Shown piece after piece: positions 24,210 through 37,906 of a DNA stretch of 64,000 bases. The stretch's first letter is position 1. Each line of letters starts with the position of its first letter. The DNA comes from Microbacterium radiodurans. GTDB lineage: Bacteria > Actinomycetota > Actinomycetes > Actinomycetales > Microbacteriaceae. The stretch lies in the NCBI RefSeq assembly GCF_008710705.1, contig NZ_VYRZ01000002.1, positions 806,001 to 870,000 of the forward strand, in the 5' to 3' direction. The notes beneath the pieces were generated by a model. The model worked only from the letters and a program-made list of their open reading frames with translations. It was not told the DNA's origin and searched no databases. The position numbers and the translations under genes were made by a program.

Positions 24210-25514
24210 TCAGTCCTCGACGAAGACGCCCGCGAGCGTCTTCTTGCCGCGCCGCAGCACGGCCACACCACCCGGCAGGTCGCCGACCACGACGGCCGAC
24301 TCGTCGTCGACCTTCACGCCGTTGATCGACACACCGCCCTGCCCGATGGCCCGGCGCGCCTCCGACAGACTGCCCACCAGACCCGTGTCGACGAGAACCT
24401 GCACGACGGCGGCGCCGACAGACACCGTCGTGTGCGGCAGCTCCCGCAGCGCCGAGCGCAGGGTGTCGGCGTCGAGCGTGGTCAGGTCGCCCTGGCCGAA
24501 GAGCGCATCGGATGCCGCGACGACCTTCGCCGTCGCGTCGACGCCGTGCACGGTCGCGGTCACCTCGAACGCCAGACGCTTCTGCGCCGCCCGGCGGAAC
24601 GGCTCGTCGGCCACGAGCCGTTCGTACTCGGCGATCTCGGCCTTCGAGAGGAACGTGAAGACCTTGAGCCGGTCGGCGACGTCGGCATCGGCCGTGGAGA
24701 GCCAGAACTGGTAGAACGCGTACGCGCTCGTGAGCTCCGCGTCGATCCAGATCGCGTTGCCCTCGCTCTTGCCGAATTTCGTTCCGTCGCTGTTGGTGAT
24801 GAGCGGGGTGCCGAACGCGTGCACCGACGTGCCCTCGACCCGGTGGATGAGGTCGGTGCCGCTCGTCAGGTTGCCCCACTGGTCCGATCCGCCGGTCTGC
24901 AGCGTGCAGCCGTACTGCCGGTAGAGCTCGAGGAAGTCGAGGCCCTGGAGGATCTGGTAGCTGAACTCGGTGTAGCTGATGCCGGCATCCGAGTTCAGAC
25001 GGGCGGCGACGGCATCCTTCTTGAGCATCGTGCCGACGCGGTAGTGCTTGCCGATCTCGCGCAGGAAGTCGATGGCCGACAGCGGCGCCGTCCAGTCGAG
25101 GTTGTTGACCATGCGGGCGGCGTTCTCGCCCTCGAAGCTGAGGTAGCGCTCGATCTGACCGCGGAGCCGGTCGACCCATTCGGCGACCGTCTCGCGGGAG
25201 TTGAGCGTCCGCTCCGCCGTCGGCCGCGGGTCGCCGATGAGGCCGGTCGAACCTCCGACCAGGCCCAGCGGCTTGTGCCCCGCCAGCTGCAGGCGGCGCA
25301 GCGTCAGGAGCTGTACGAGGTGGCCGAGGTGCAGCGATGCCGCGGTCGGATCGAAGCCGCAGTAATACGTGATCGGGTCGCCGCCGAGCGCTGCGCGCAG
25401 CGCCTCTTCATCGGTGGACACGTGCACGAGACCGCGCCACACGAGCTCGTCCCACACGTTCTCGAACGCGGGATCGAGCGCCACGGGGGCGGTCGTCAGG
25501 GCTTGTTCAGACAC
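24210..25514 (-). CDS. tyrS: Tyrosyl-tRNA synthetase
   Basis: The product is 434 aa from GTG 25514 (VSEQAL...), the first start consistent with the family N-terminus. Class I signature FDPTAASLHLGHL (HIGH-type) and KFGKSEG (KMSKS-type) are present. Tyrosine-binding residues lie in the YTEFSYQILQGLD region and GGSDQWGN. A C-terminal S4 domain (SLSEARRAIGQGGVSING) binds tRNA. It charges tRNA-Tyr in the cytoplasm. No T-box leader is apparent in the 78 bp upstream. Confidence 0.97.
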   Translation of the reverse strand: MSEQALTTAPVALDPAFENVWDELVWRGLVHVSTDEEALRAALGGDPITYYCGFDPTAASLHLGHLVQLLTLRRLQLAGHKPLGLVGGSTGLIGDPRPTAERTLNSRETVAEWVDRLRGQIERYLSFEGENAARMVNNLDWTAPLSAIDFLREIGKHYRVGTMLKKDAVAARLNSDAGISYTEFSYQILQGLDFLELYRQYGCTLQTGGSDQWGNLTSGTDLIHRVEGTSVHAFGTPLITNSDGTKFGKSEGNAIWIDAELTSAYAFYQFWLSTADADVADRLKVFTFLSKAEIAEYERLVADEPFRRAAQKRLAFEVTATVHGVDATAKVVAASDALFGQGDLTTLDADTLRSALRELPHTTVSVGAAVVQVLVDTGLVGSLSEARRAIGQGGVSINGVKVDDESAVVVGDLPGGVAVLRRGKKTLAGVFVED

Positions 25515-25593
25515 GCGCTCCAGGCTATCAGCGCGGCGCGATCGCGCCCCGCCGGGCTCGTCGCAGCGCGCGTGGGATCCGCGGTGGCACGGG

Positions 25594-26289
25594 TCAGCTC
25601 GACCCCGACCACCAGACGAGGAAGGCCGCACCCAGTGCGACGACCCAGCTGACCAGGCTGCCGACCAGGAAGTACTCCGCGCGATCGCCTCCGTCCTCGT
25701 CGCGCGATATCTCCGGGAAGCGCACGATGCCCTTCGCCGCGAGCACCGCCGCGAGCAGCGTGAAGGCGCCCGTGAGGGTCAGGGCGAAGACGAGGATGCG
25801 CTCCAGCGGGCCGATCAGACGACCACCGCGGAGCGCGCCGACAGCCTCGGCCGCGACCACCCCACCGCGCAGCGAGGCGCGGACGATCACGTTGCCGGAC
25901 TCCAGGAGGAACACGAGGGCACCCGCGATGCCGACGGCCAGGTCGAGGCTCACCGTTCCGAGGGGAGAGCCGCCGGGCCAGATGTTCGCCAGCGGACCCT
26001 GGCCGTCACGGATGCCCACCAGTGCGACGGCGCCCGCGGACACGGCGGCGACGCCGGCCGCCGGCCACAGGCCCCACCGTGTCGGCTCGCGGGTCGAGGT
26101 CGTCGCCGCCCAGCCGCCGGCGACCGCCAGCGCGGCGAACCACCACGCCGTCGCTCCGGCCCAGGCCGCGAGCGGGAGAAGGGTCCCGGCGAGCAGGACG
26201 ACGACGATCCCCACGCGCGCGCCCGAGAGGTTCCGCCGAGCGATGTCGAGGAGGCCGACGGCGACGAGGATGAAGCCGGCGCCGATCAT
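25594..26289 (-). CDS. Unrecognised membrane protein paired with SatD-like gene
   Basis: The product is 231 aa from ATG 26289, whose ATGA overlaps the SatD-like stop. About six hydrophobic helices, with a cytoplasmic stretch RFPEISRDEDGGDRAEYF near the end before a last helix. The family is not recognised. SatD-like genes are often followed by a membrane-protein gene, so the two are probably a unit, controlled from the operator upstream of the SatD-like gene. Confidence 0.6.
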   Translation of the reverse strand: MIGAGFILVAVGLLDIARRNLSGARVGIVVVLLAGTLLPLAAWAGATAWWFAALAVAGGWAATTSTREPTRWGLWPAAGVAAVSAGAVALVGIRDGQGPLANIWPGGSPLGTVSLDLAVGIAGALVFLLESGNVIVRASLRGGVVAAEAVGALRGGRLIGPLERILVFALTLTGAFTLLAAVLAAKGIVRFPEISRDEDGGDRAEYFLVGSLVSWVVALGAAFLVWWSGSS

Positions 26290-26930
26290 CGCGAGCCGCC
26301 GTTCAGCGCCGCGTATCCCGCCAGAATCGCCGGCGCCCCCGATGAGGCCAGCAACTGCGACACCGCCGACTGCGTGATTCCCTCGTCCGCCGCCAGGGCT
26401 CGCTGCGTCCGACCGAGGCATCGCCCGTAGGTCAGACGACGGGCGCGCTCCGACATCGCGCCGACGATCTCGTCGCGCGCCAGGAGATACGCGTTCGCCA
26501 TCCGGATGCGGTCGGTCATGGCGTCATCCTCCTCGCCACTCCCGACAATCCGCGTCCGCGCTCGCGGCACCGCCCGCTCTGCCAGGGAATGGACTTCTTC
26601 GATCGCATCACGCGCACGCCACCAGCCCGGACCGTCGGCGATGTCCGGCGACGCCGAATCGACCGTTCCGACCTCGCCGATCCCGAACCCGAACCTCAGC
26701 TGCTCGCTCTCGGGAAGCGCGAGCTGCAGCAGGAGCACCCAGGCGAGCGCGTCCTCGAGGCTCGCGAACACGGCCTGAAACTCGTCGGCGAAGGTCGCGC
26801 GCATGCCGGTTCGCGCCACCGGGAGCTCGGTGTCGACCGCCGCGATGACGCGCTCGATCGTCGTCTGACTGCGATCTCGATCGCTCAGGCGACGCGACCC
26901 GACGATATCGGCGATGACAGCGATCGGCAT
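26286..26930 (-). CDS. SatD-family protein (likely regulator)
   Basis: The product is 214 aa. The N-terminus VIADIVGSRRLSDRDR is the hallmark of SatD-family proteins, and FADEFQAVF and GFGIGEV follow in order. The C-terminal QRALAADEGITQSAVSQLLAS looks like a helix-turn-helix, consistent with DNA binding. SatD was named from a streptococcal acid-tolerance locus; its biochemistry is unclear. The inverted repeats directly upstream suggest autoregulation. Confidence 0.7.
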   Translation of the reverse strand: MPIAVIADIVGSRRLSDRDRSQTTIERVIAAVDTELPVARTGMRATFADEFQAVFASLEDALAWVLLLQLALPESEQLRFGFGIGEVGTVDSASPDIADGPGWWRARDAIEEVHSLAERAVPRARTRIVGSGEEDDAMTDRIRMANAYLLARDEIVGAMSERARRLTYGRCLGRTQRALAADEGITQSAVSQLLASSGAPAILAGYAALNGGSR

Positions 26931-26946
26931 GCGATCAGGTTATCAC

Positions 26947-26994
26947 TGATATCTCGCGCTTATTAGACCTGAACTGATATTCGGCGGATATCAG
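26947..26994 (-). promoter_or_regulatory. Candidate operator of the SatD-like gene
   Basis: In an AT-rich patch just upstream of the SatD-like start, CTGATAT (26974-26980) and ATATCAG (26988-26994) form a perfect inverted repeat with a 7-bp spacer, and a further CTGATATC half-site lies at 26947-26954. Spacing of about 27 bp puts the half-sites on similar helix faces. Confidence 0.55.
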
Positions 26995-27005
26995 CGGAAG
27001 GCTGA

Positions 27006-29590
<2,585 letters not shown>

Positions 29591-29597
29591 CCGAGCG

Positions 29598-31838
<2,241 letters not shown>

Positions 31839-31842
<4 letters not shown>

Positions 31843-32744
31843 CCCGCCACCACCTCCGTACCGATTCCCTGGGCCGTGAAGACCTCGACGAGCACCGAAT
31901 GCGGCTGCCGTCCGTCGATGATCGCGGCCGTGTCCACTCCCCCGTCGACCGCGTCGAGGCACGCCTGCATCTTCGGGATCATCCCTGACTCGAGCGACGG
32001 GAGCATCTCGCGGAGTCCGGTCGCCGTCAGGTGCGAGACGAGCGAGTCGCGGTTCGGCCAGTCGGCGTAGAGCCCGGGGACGTCGGTGAGGACGACGAGC
32101 TTCGTCGCACCGAGAGCCGTCGCGAGGGCGGCGGCCGCGGCATCCGCGTTGACGTTCAGCGAGCTTCCCGGATCGTCGAGATCCGGCGCGATCGAGGAGA
32201 TCACCGGGATGCGGCCCGCGTCCAGCTGATCGAGCACGGGCTGCGGGTCCACCTCGACGACGTCGCCGACGTGACCCAGGTCGTGCTCGGTGCCGTCGAT
32301 GACGACGCCGCGACGGCGGCCGCCGAACAGGCCCGCATCCTCGCCCGACAGACCGGTCGCGAACGGACCGTACGCGTTGATCCGCGCAACGAGCTGCGGG
32401 TTGATCTGCCCCGTGAGCACCATGCGCACGACGTCGATGGCCTCCGTGCTCGTGACGCGGTAGCCGCCCTTGAACTCGCTCTCGATGGAGAGACGATCGA
32501 GCATTCTGGAGATCTGCGGGCCGCCGCCGTGGACGACGACGGGCTTCACGCCGACGAACCGCAGGTAGGCGATGTCCTGCGCGAAGGACTCCTGCAGCTC
32601 CTCCGAGACCATGGCGTTGCCGCCGTACTTGATCACGATGATCTGGTCGCGGAAGCGCTGGAGCCACGGCAGCGACTCGATGAGCACGCCGGCTTTGATC
32701 GCCGCCTCTTCGGGCGTCGTCTGCTGGAGGTCGATGTCGCTCAT
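31839..32744 (-). CDS. argB: Acetylglutamate kinase
   Basis: The product is 301 aa, phosphorylating N-acetylglutamate. Amino-acid-kinase features are KYGGNAM near residue 35, [12 protein letters not shown], and [17 protein letters not shown]. The enzyme is normally the arginine-feedback-inhibited step in this linear or cyclic pathway (family knowledge); the N-terminal helix typical of arginine-sensitive forms seems present. It overlaps argJ and argD by 4 bp on each side. Confidence 0.96.
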
Positions 32745-33898
32745 GAGGAGTACGCGCTGTTCTCGTGGACGTAGTCGTGCGTCAGGTCGTTGGTGAGGAT
32801 GGTCGCCGAGGCGTCGCCCGAGCGCAGATCGATGAGGATGCGGGTGGCCCGCGGCGTGAGGTCGACATCCTCGCGCGGCCGATCGGGACCGCCGGCCGTG
32901 CACACGCGCACGCCGTTGAACGACACGTCCACGTCGTACGGGTCGAAGGCCGCGTCGGTCGTGCCGATCGCCGCGAGCACGCGACCCCAGTTGGGGTCGT
33001 TGCCGAAGATGGCGGCCTTGAACAGGTTGTTGCGCGCCACGGAGCGGCCGACGACGACGGCGTCCGCTTCGGATGCCGCTCCCACGACCTCGATCGCGAT
33101 GTCGTGGCTCGCGCCCTCGGCGTCGCCCTGGAGCTGCTCGGCCAGATCGCGGCAGAGCTCGGCGAGCGCGGAGCCGAAGTCGTCGGCATCCGGAGCGATG
33201 CCCGATGCGCCGCTGGCGAGCAGCGTCACCTGGTCGTTCGTCGACATGCACCCGTCGGAGTCGAGCCGGTCGAAGCTCACCCGGGTGGCCGAGCGCAGTG
33301 CGGCGTCGGCCCCGGCGGCGTCGAGCACGGCGTCGGTCGTCATCACGACGAGCATCGTGGCAAGCCCCGGTGCGAGCATGCCCGCGCCCTTCGCCATGCC
33401 GCCGATGGTCCAGCCGTCGCGGGTCACGACGGCGCGCTTGGGCCGCGAGTCCGTGGTCATGATCGCGAGCGAGGCGTCCTCGCCGCCGTCGTCGCTGAGC
33501 GAGCCGATGGCGTCGGCGGTGCCGGTGAGCACCTTGGCCCGGAAGACCTCGTCGCCGGTGCCGATGAGGCCGGTCGAGCAGACGAGGACGTCGCCCGAGC
33601 TCACGCCGAGGAGCTCGCCCGCCTTCTCGGCGGTCTGGTGCGTGGTCTGGAATCCGAAGCTGCCGGTGAAGCAGTTGGCGCCGCCGGAGTTGAGGACGAC
33701 CGCCTCGACGACGCCGTCGGCCACGGCCCGCTCGGACCACATGATCGGGTTGGCCTTGGCACGGTTCGAGGTGAAGACGGCGGCGCCGACCTTCAGCGGT
33801 CCGCGATTGACGACGACGGCGACGTCGGGCTTGCCGGTGGACTTCAGACCCGCGGCCACGCCGGCCGCCTCGAAGCCCTGCGGGGCGGTGACGCTCAC
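32741..33898 (-). CDS. argJ: Glutamate N-acetyltransferase / amino-acid acetyltransferase
   Basis: The product is 385 aa from GTG 33898. It recycles the acetyl group between acetylornithine and glutamate. The self-cleavage site is seen as [14 protein letters not shown], where Ala-Pro-Gly-Leu-Ala-Thr places the Thr nucleophile; [14 protein letters not shown] sequence ([14 protein letters not shown]) and the C-terminal NSAYSS are typical. GTGA overlap with argC and ATGA overlap with argB. Confidence 0.95.
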   Translation of the reverse strand: MSVTAPQGFEAAGVAAGLKSTGKPDVAVVVNRGPLKVGAAVFTSNRAKANPIMWSERAVADGVVEAVVLNSGGANCFTGSFGFQTTHQTAEKAGELLGVSSGDVLVCSTGLIGTGDEVFRAKVLTGTADAIGSLSDDGGEDASLAIMTTDSRPKRAVVTRDGWTIGGMAKGAGMLAPGLATMLVVMTTDAVLDAAGADAALRSATRVSFDRLDSDGCMSTNDQVTLLASGASGIAPDADDFGSALAELCRDLAEQLQGDAEGASHDIAIEVVGAASEADAVVVGRSVARNNLFKAAIFGNDPNWGRVLAAIGTTDAAFDPYDVDVSFNGVRVCTAGGPDRPREDVDLTPRATRILIDLRSGDASATILTNDLTHDYVHENSAYSS

Positions 33899-34941
33899 GG
33901 GGCGACTCCGTTCACGCTCAGGCCCTGGGCCTCGGGGAGGCCGAGGGCGATGTTCATGGATTGGATCGCGGCGCCGGCGGTGCCCTTCGCGAGGTTGTCG
34001 ACGGCTGTCACCACGACCACCCGCCCTGCCGCCCGGTCGACGGCGAGGCCCATCAGCGCCGTGTTCGCACCGACGACATCGGCGGTGCGCGGGAACGACC
34101 CCTCGGGCAGCAGCTGCACGAACGTCTCGTCGCCGTACGCGCTCTGCCACGCCTCGCGCACCTCGGCGTCGGTGACTCCCGGCGCGATCGGCGCGGTGGA
34201 GGTGGCGAGGATGCCGCGCGACATGGGCACGAGGACGGGGGTGAACGAGATGCGGATGTCGCCTGCGGCGCCGGCTCCGCGCAGCGCCTGCCGGATCTCG
34301 GGGATGTGCCGGTGCGTGCCGCCGATGGCATACGGGTTCGCCGAGCCGAGGATCTCGGAGGCGAGGAGGGTGGTCTTCGCGCTCTTGCCCGCGCCCGACG
34401 GTCCGACGGCGAGCACCGAGACGATGTCGCCGGGGTCGATGACGCCGGCGGCCACCCCGGGGGCGAGGCTGAGCGCCACGGTCGAGGCGTTGCATCCCGG
34501 CGCTGCGATCCGCGAGGCGCCGACGAGCCGCTCCCGCTGCTTCGCCCCGTCGACGATCAGCTCGGGCACACCGTAGGTCCAGGCGTCGTGGAAGTCGCCG
34601 CCGTAGAAGGCGGCCCAGTCCTCGGCCGAGGTCAGCCGATGGTCGGCTCCCGCGTCGATGACAAGGCCGGTGTCGGCGAGTGCCTCGGTGTACTGGCCGG
34701 ACTGGCCGTGCGGAAGGGCGAGGAAGACGATGTCATGACCGGCGAGCACCTCGGGCGTCGACGGCTGGAGGGTCAGATGGCGCAGCGACCGCAGGTGGGG
34801 CTGGTGGTCGATGAGCGGCTGACCGGCGTTCGCGTGAGCGGTGACGGTGCGGATCTCGACCTCGGGGTGGGCGGCGAGGAGACGGAGGATCTCGCCCCCT
34901 GCGTACCCGGAAGCGCCGGAGACGGCGACGGAGAGAGGCAT
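33895..34941 (-). CDS. argC: N-acetyl-gamma-glutamyl-phosphate reductase
   Basis: The product is 348 aa, NADPH-dependent. The N-terminal Rossmann motif [15 protein letters not shown] and the active-site AAPGCNAS with catalytic Cys are present, as is GTHRHIPEI. First gene of argC-J-B-D-F on the minus strand. A -10-like TAAGGT lies about 12 nt before the ATG (34949-34954), and a candidate arginine-rich leader peptide ends 105 nt upstream. Confidence 0.96.
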   Translation of the reverse strand: MPLSVAVSGASGYAGGEILRLLAAHPEVEIRTVTAHANAGQPLIDHQPHLRSLRHLTLQPSTPEVLAGHDIVFLALPHGQSGQYTEALADTGLVIDAGADHRLTSAEDWAAFYGGDFHDAWTYGVPELIVDGAKQRERLVGASRIAAPGCNASTVALSLAPGVAAGVIDPGDIVSVLAVGPSGAGKSAKTTLLASEILGSANPYAIGGTHRHIPEIRQALRGAGAAGDIRISFTPVLVPMSRGILATSTAPIAPGVTDAEVREAWQSAYGDETFVQLLPEGSFPRTADVVGANTALMGLAVDRAAGRVVVVTAVDNLAKGTAGAAIQSMNIALGLPEAQGLSVNGVAP

Positions 34942-35046
34942 GGCTTCAACCTTATTGTCTGGAGCGGCGTCGCACGGGCGGCGACGGGGACCGGCGACGG
35001 CGACTCCGGGGGCTCGACCGCTGAGAGCGGGAGCGCGCGGGGTCGC

Positions 35047-35118
35047 CTAACGTCGGCGAGCGCCCAGACGTCGGCGCGCGTCGAGCACCGTGACGGTGCG
35101 CTGCGGAGCCGAGGACAT
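35047..35118 (-). CDS. Candidate arginine-rich leader peptide upstream of argC
   Basis: A 23-codon frame (ATG 35118 to TAG) ends L-D-A-R-R-R-L-G-A-R-R-R; 7 of 23 residues are Arg. The two Arg triplets use the identical codons CGC-CGA-CGT, and CGA is unusual in high-GC genes. A -35/-10 pair ends about 7 nt before the ATG, so the transcript could be leaderless. The layout resembles ribosome-mediated attenuation leaders of trp or leu operons, but I cannot identify a clear terminator/antiterminator in the next 105 nt. High-GC DNA can give Arg-rich frames by chance. Confidence 0.42.
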   Translation of the reverse strand: MSSAPQRTVTVLDARRRLGARRR

Positions 35119-35124
35119 GCGCCG

Positions 35125-35154
35125 ACAGTATCGGGCGATACGGCGACGCGGCAA
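35125..35154 (-). promoter_or_regulatory. Candidate promoter of the arg leader/operon
   Basis: Minus-strand TTGCCG (35149-35154) and TACTGT (35125-35130) are 18 bp apart. Between and across them lies a perfect palindrome GTATCG-GG-CGATAC (35128-35141), a possible repressor site. Transcription would start at or near the leader ATG 35118. Confidence 0.4.
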
Positions 35155-35246
35155 ATCCGGGGCACATCGGCGGTAGTACGGCGCACATCTGTGCATCGGC
35201 CGCAGACATATCCGCGCCGGACGCGCAGAAGTGCGCCGGATGCGGC

Positions 35247-35286
35247 TTGACTCAACGCAACTTTGCGTTGCAAACTACTTTGCGTG
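35247..35286 (+). promoter_or_regulatory. Promoter/operator of the 35284-37884 operon
   Basis: TTGACT at 35247-35252 is a good -35. The perfect inverted repeat CAACGCAA-CT-TTGCGTTG (35253-35270) follows, and ACTTTGCGT is repeated at 35260-35268 and 35277-35285, the second copy touching the GTG start. A bound regulator would block the promoter; the operon's own winged-helix protein is the obvious candidate. Confidence 0.55.
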
Positions 35287-35937
35287 ACCTCGGATCATCC
35301 TGACTCCACCCCGGCCGACCCGGCGGCGATGCTCGCCCTCATGCGGCAGCAGCGCCGGCGCACCGCGCACTGGGCGAACCGCAGCTACGCGACGATGCTC
35401 GTGACGTGGGCGGTGGCCTGGATCGTCGGGTTCGGTGCGATCTGGAGCGCCGAGGAGGACGGTGGCAACCCGTTCTTCCGCGTGCCCACGGGACCGGCGT
35501 GGATCGTGTTCGGCGCGGCCATCCTCGGCGGCATCGTCGTCTCCGCCGTCGCCGGCATCCGCTCGGGCGCCGGAGTGCGCGGACCGTCCCGCCTCGCGGG
35601 GGCCATGTACGGGTGGGCCTGGACCCTGTCGATGATCGGCGGCGGGATGCTGGTGGGCGCCGCACAGCGCGCCGGAGCCGACGCCGCCCTCATGGCCGTG
35701 ATCTCGCCCGCGATCTTCGTCCTGCTCGTCGGCGTGCTCTACCTCGCCGGCGGCGCCCTCTGGCGCTCGCCCGTCCAGTACGCGCTCGGGGTGGTGATGA
35801 TCGGCACTGCGATCGGCGCGTCGTACGCCGGAGCGCCGACGAACTACCTCGTATACGCCACCGTGGGCCCGGTCGCGATGCTGATCGTCGCCGTGCTCAT
35901 GCTCCGCGGCATCCTCCCCGCCGAGGGGTCGCGGTGA
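35284..35937 (+). CDS. Membrane protein, first gene of an ABC/regulator operon
   Basis: The product is 217 aa from GTG 35284; an upstream TTG at 35263 lies inside the operator, so GTG is preferred and the message may be nearly leaderless. A hydrophilic N-terminus with MRQQRRRTAHWANRSY is followed by about six hydrophobic helices. I do not recognise a family by name. The gene's stop overlaps the regulator's GTG (GTGA), tying it to the regulator and the ABC transporter. Confidence 0.65.
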   Translation: MTSDHPDSTPADPAAMLALMRQQRRRTAHWANRSYATMLVTWAVAWIVGFGAIWSAEEDGGNPFFRVPTGPAWIVFGAAILGGIVVSAVAGIRSGAGVRGPSRLAGAMYGWAWTLSMIGGGMLVGAAQRAGADAALMAVISPAIFVLLVGVLYLAGGALWRSPVQYALGVVMIGTAIGASYAGAPTNYLVYATVGPVAMLIVAVLMLRGILPAEGSR

Positions 35938-36233
35938 CCGAGCTCGACCCGGTGATCCACGCGCCGGCGCGCCTGCGGATCATCACCGCCCTGAACGAGG
36001 CCCTCGCCGACGGCGACGAGCTCACGTTCCCGGTGCTGCAGAAGCTGCTCGGCATGACCGCCGGCAACCTCACGACCCACCTCGGCAAGCTCGAGGGCGC
36101 CGGCTACGTCGAGACGACCAAGGCGTTCGCGGGACGCAAGCCCGTGACCTACGTCTCCCTCACAGCCACCGGACGCACGGCGTTCCGGTCGTATCGCACC
36201 CAGCTGCTCGAACTCCTCGGAGGAGGATCATGA
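35934..36233 (+). CDS. Winged-helix transcriptional regulator
   Basis: The product is 99 aa. The pattern RLRIITALNEA, then LTFPVLQKLLGMTAGNLTTHL (helix-turn-helix) and AGYVETTKAFAGRKPVTYVSLT (wing) is that of small MarR/ArsR-like winged-helix proteins that often sit next to ABC exporters. No effector domain. It overlaps both neighbours by 4 bp, so it is made with the transporter it probably controls. Confidence 0.8.
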   Translation: MTELDPVIHAPARLRIITALNEALADGDELTFPVLQKLLGMTAGNLTTHLGKLEGAGYVETTKAFAGRKPVTYVSLTATGRTAFRSYRTQLLELLGGGS

Positions 36234-37132
36234 CCGCTCTTATCCGCACCCGCGACCTCGTCAAGCGTTTCGGCGACGTCACCGCCCTCGGCGGCGTCAC
36301 TCTCGACATCGACGCCGGCGAATGCGTCGGCCTCCTCGGCCCCAACGGCGCGGGCAAGACGACGCTGCTCTCGCTCGTCGAAGGACTGCGCGCCCCGTCG
36401 AGCGGCGAGGTCCGGCTGTTCGGCGGCGATCCTCGCGACGCCTCCTCGCGCGTGCGACTCGGGTCGACGCCGCAGGCGACCGCTCTCCCCGAATCGCTCC
36501 GCGTCCGTGAGGTGCTCGACTTCGTCGCAGCGCATTTCCCGGCCCCGTCGCCGCGGTCGACGATCGTCGAGGAGTTCGCCCTCGCGCCGCTTCTGCACCA
36601 GCAGTGCGGGGCGCTGTCGGGAGGTCAGCAGCGCCGCGTCGCCGTTGCGCTCGCGTTCGTCGGCAACCCCGATCTCGTGCTGCTCGACGAGCCGACCACC
36701 GGACTCGACGTCGACGCCCGGCGCGCGCTGTGGGATGCCGTCCGCCGCCGCCACGCGGCGGGCTGCGCGGTCGTGGTGACCAGCCACCACCTCGAGGAGA
36801 TCGAGCAGCTCGCCTCGCGCGTCGTCGTCGTCGACGACGGGCTGGTCCGCGCCGACGACACGCTCGCCGCGATCGTCTCGAGCGTGGCGCGCCGGCGCGT
36901 GCAGCTGCGCGGCATCGATACGGACGACATCCTGCGGCTCGACCCCGCGGCATCCGTCACGCAGGACCCCGACGGCCTCGTCACCGCGGTCGTCGGCGAT
37001 TCCGACGCGCTCGTACGCGCGATGGTCGAGCGCGGACTCCCGTTCGCCGATCTGGCCGTTCGGGGCGCGACGCTCGAAGAGGCCTTCCTGACCCTGACCG
37101 ACAAGTCCGCCGACGCCCGGAAGGCCGCCTGA
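36230..37132 (+). CDS. ABC transporter ATP-binding protein
   Basis: The product is 300 aa. Walker A GPNGAGKTTLL, signature SGGQQRRVAVAL and LVLLDEPTTGLDVDAR are all intact, then a C-terminal extension typical of DrrA-like exporters. It powers export, probably of a drug or lipid, with the permease directly downstream (the stop and the next start share one base). Confidence 0.9.
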   Translation: MTALIRTRDLVKRFGDVTALGGVTLDIDAGECVGLLGPNGAGKTTLLSLVEGLRAPSSGEVRLFGGDPRDASSRVRLGSTPQATALPESLRVREVLDFVAAHFPAPSPRSTIVEEFALAPLLHQQCGALSGGQQRRVAVALAFVGNPDLVLLDEPTTGLDVDARRALWDAVRRRHAAGCAVVVTSHHLEEIEQLASRVVVVDDGLVRADDTLAAIVSSVARRRVQLRGIDTDDILRLDPAASVTQDPDGLVTAVVGDSDALVRAMVERGLPFADLAVRGATLEEAFLTLTDKSADARKAA

Positions 37133-37884
37133 TGTCCACGCTCTCGCTCACCCTCACCGCGACGAAGTACAACCTCATCGAGACGGCGCGCGTGCCCATC
37201 GCCGTCATCGGCGCGATCGTCTTCCCCACCCTCGCCCTGTGCCTGTTCGTCCTGCCGCAGCGCGTGGTCGTCGACGACAGCGGGTTCGCCACGTCGGCCG
37301 TCGCGTCGATGGTCGTGTTCGCCTTCATGTCGGCGGGACTGTTCTCGGTGGGACTCGAACTCGCCGAGCAGCGCTCCAAGCCGTGGACGCCGTACCTGCG
37401 GACCCTCCCCGCCAGCCCGCTCGCCCGCATCGGCGCCCTGATCCTCGCGACCCTCGCGATCGCGACCGTCGCCATGGTGCCGCTCCTGGTCGTCGGCGGC
37501 CTGTTCACCAGCGCGCGCCCCGAACCGCTGCACCTGGTCGCGGCCGTCGCGCTGGTCATCGTGACAGCGCTTCCGCCGATGCTCATCGGCGCGATCATCG
37601 GCATCGCGACGGGGCCCAAGGCGGCCATCGCGGTGACCCAGGTCGCCCTGTTCCTGCTCGCCTTCGGCGGCGGGCTGTTCCTCCCGCCGCAGATGTTCCC
37701 GTCGTGGCTCGATATCGCCTCGGCGTTCCTGCCGATCCGCCAGGCGCGCGAGATCGTCGTGGGCACCGCGACCGGCACGGCCGTGCCGGTGTGGGCGATC
37801 GTCGGCATCGTGGCCTGGACCGTCGCGCTCGGAGCCGTCGCCGTGTGGCTGTACAAGCGCGACGAGGGGCGCCGCTACCGCTGA
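37132..37884 (+). CDS. ABC-2 type transporter permease
   Basis: The product is 250 aa with six hydrophobic segments and the FAFGGGLFLPPQMFP-like stretch near the fifth helix usual for ABC-2 exporter subunits. Partner of the ATPase at 36230-37132. Last gene of the operon; the next gene is convergent, 22 bp away. Confidence 0.82.
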   Translation: MSTLSLTLTATKYNLIETARVPIAVIGAIVFPTLALCLFVLPQRVVVDDSGFATSAVASMVVFAFMSAGLFSVGLELAEQRSKPWTPYLRTLPASPLARIGALILATLAIATVAMVPLLVVGGLFTSARPEPLHLVAAVALVIVTALPPMLIGAIIGIATGPKAAIAVTQVALFLLAFGGGLFLPPQMFPSWLDIASAFLPIRQAREIVVGTATGTAVPVWAIVGIVAWTVALGAVAVWLYKRDEGRRYR

Positions 37885-37906
37885 GCGGCGCCCCGCTCGC
37901 CGCGGG

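Noticed and set aside
24072..25652. 526-aa plus-strand frame opposite tyrS
   Set aside because: Antisense shadow of tyrS and the DUF4184-like gene; high-GC third positions keep such frames open.
34942..35046. Rho-independent terminator in the argC leader
   Set aside because: Only short stems (for example CCGCT/AGCGG) and no U-run; not strong enough to call.
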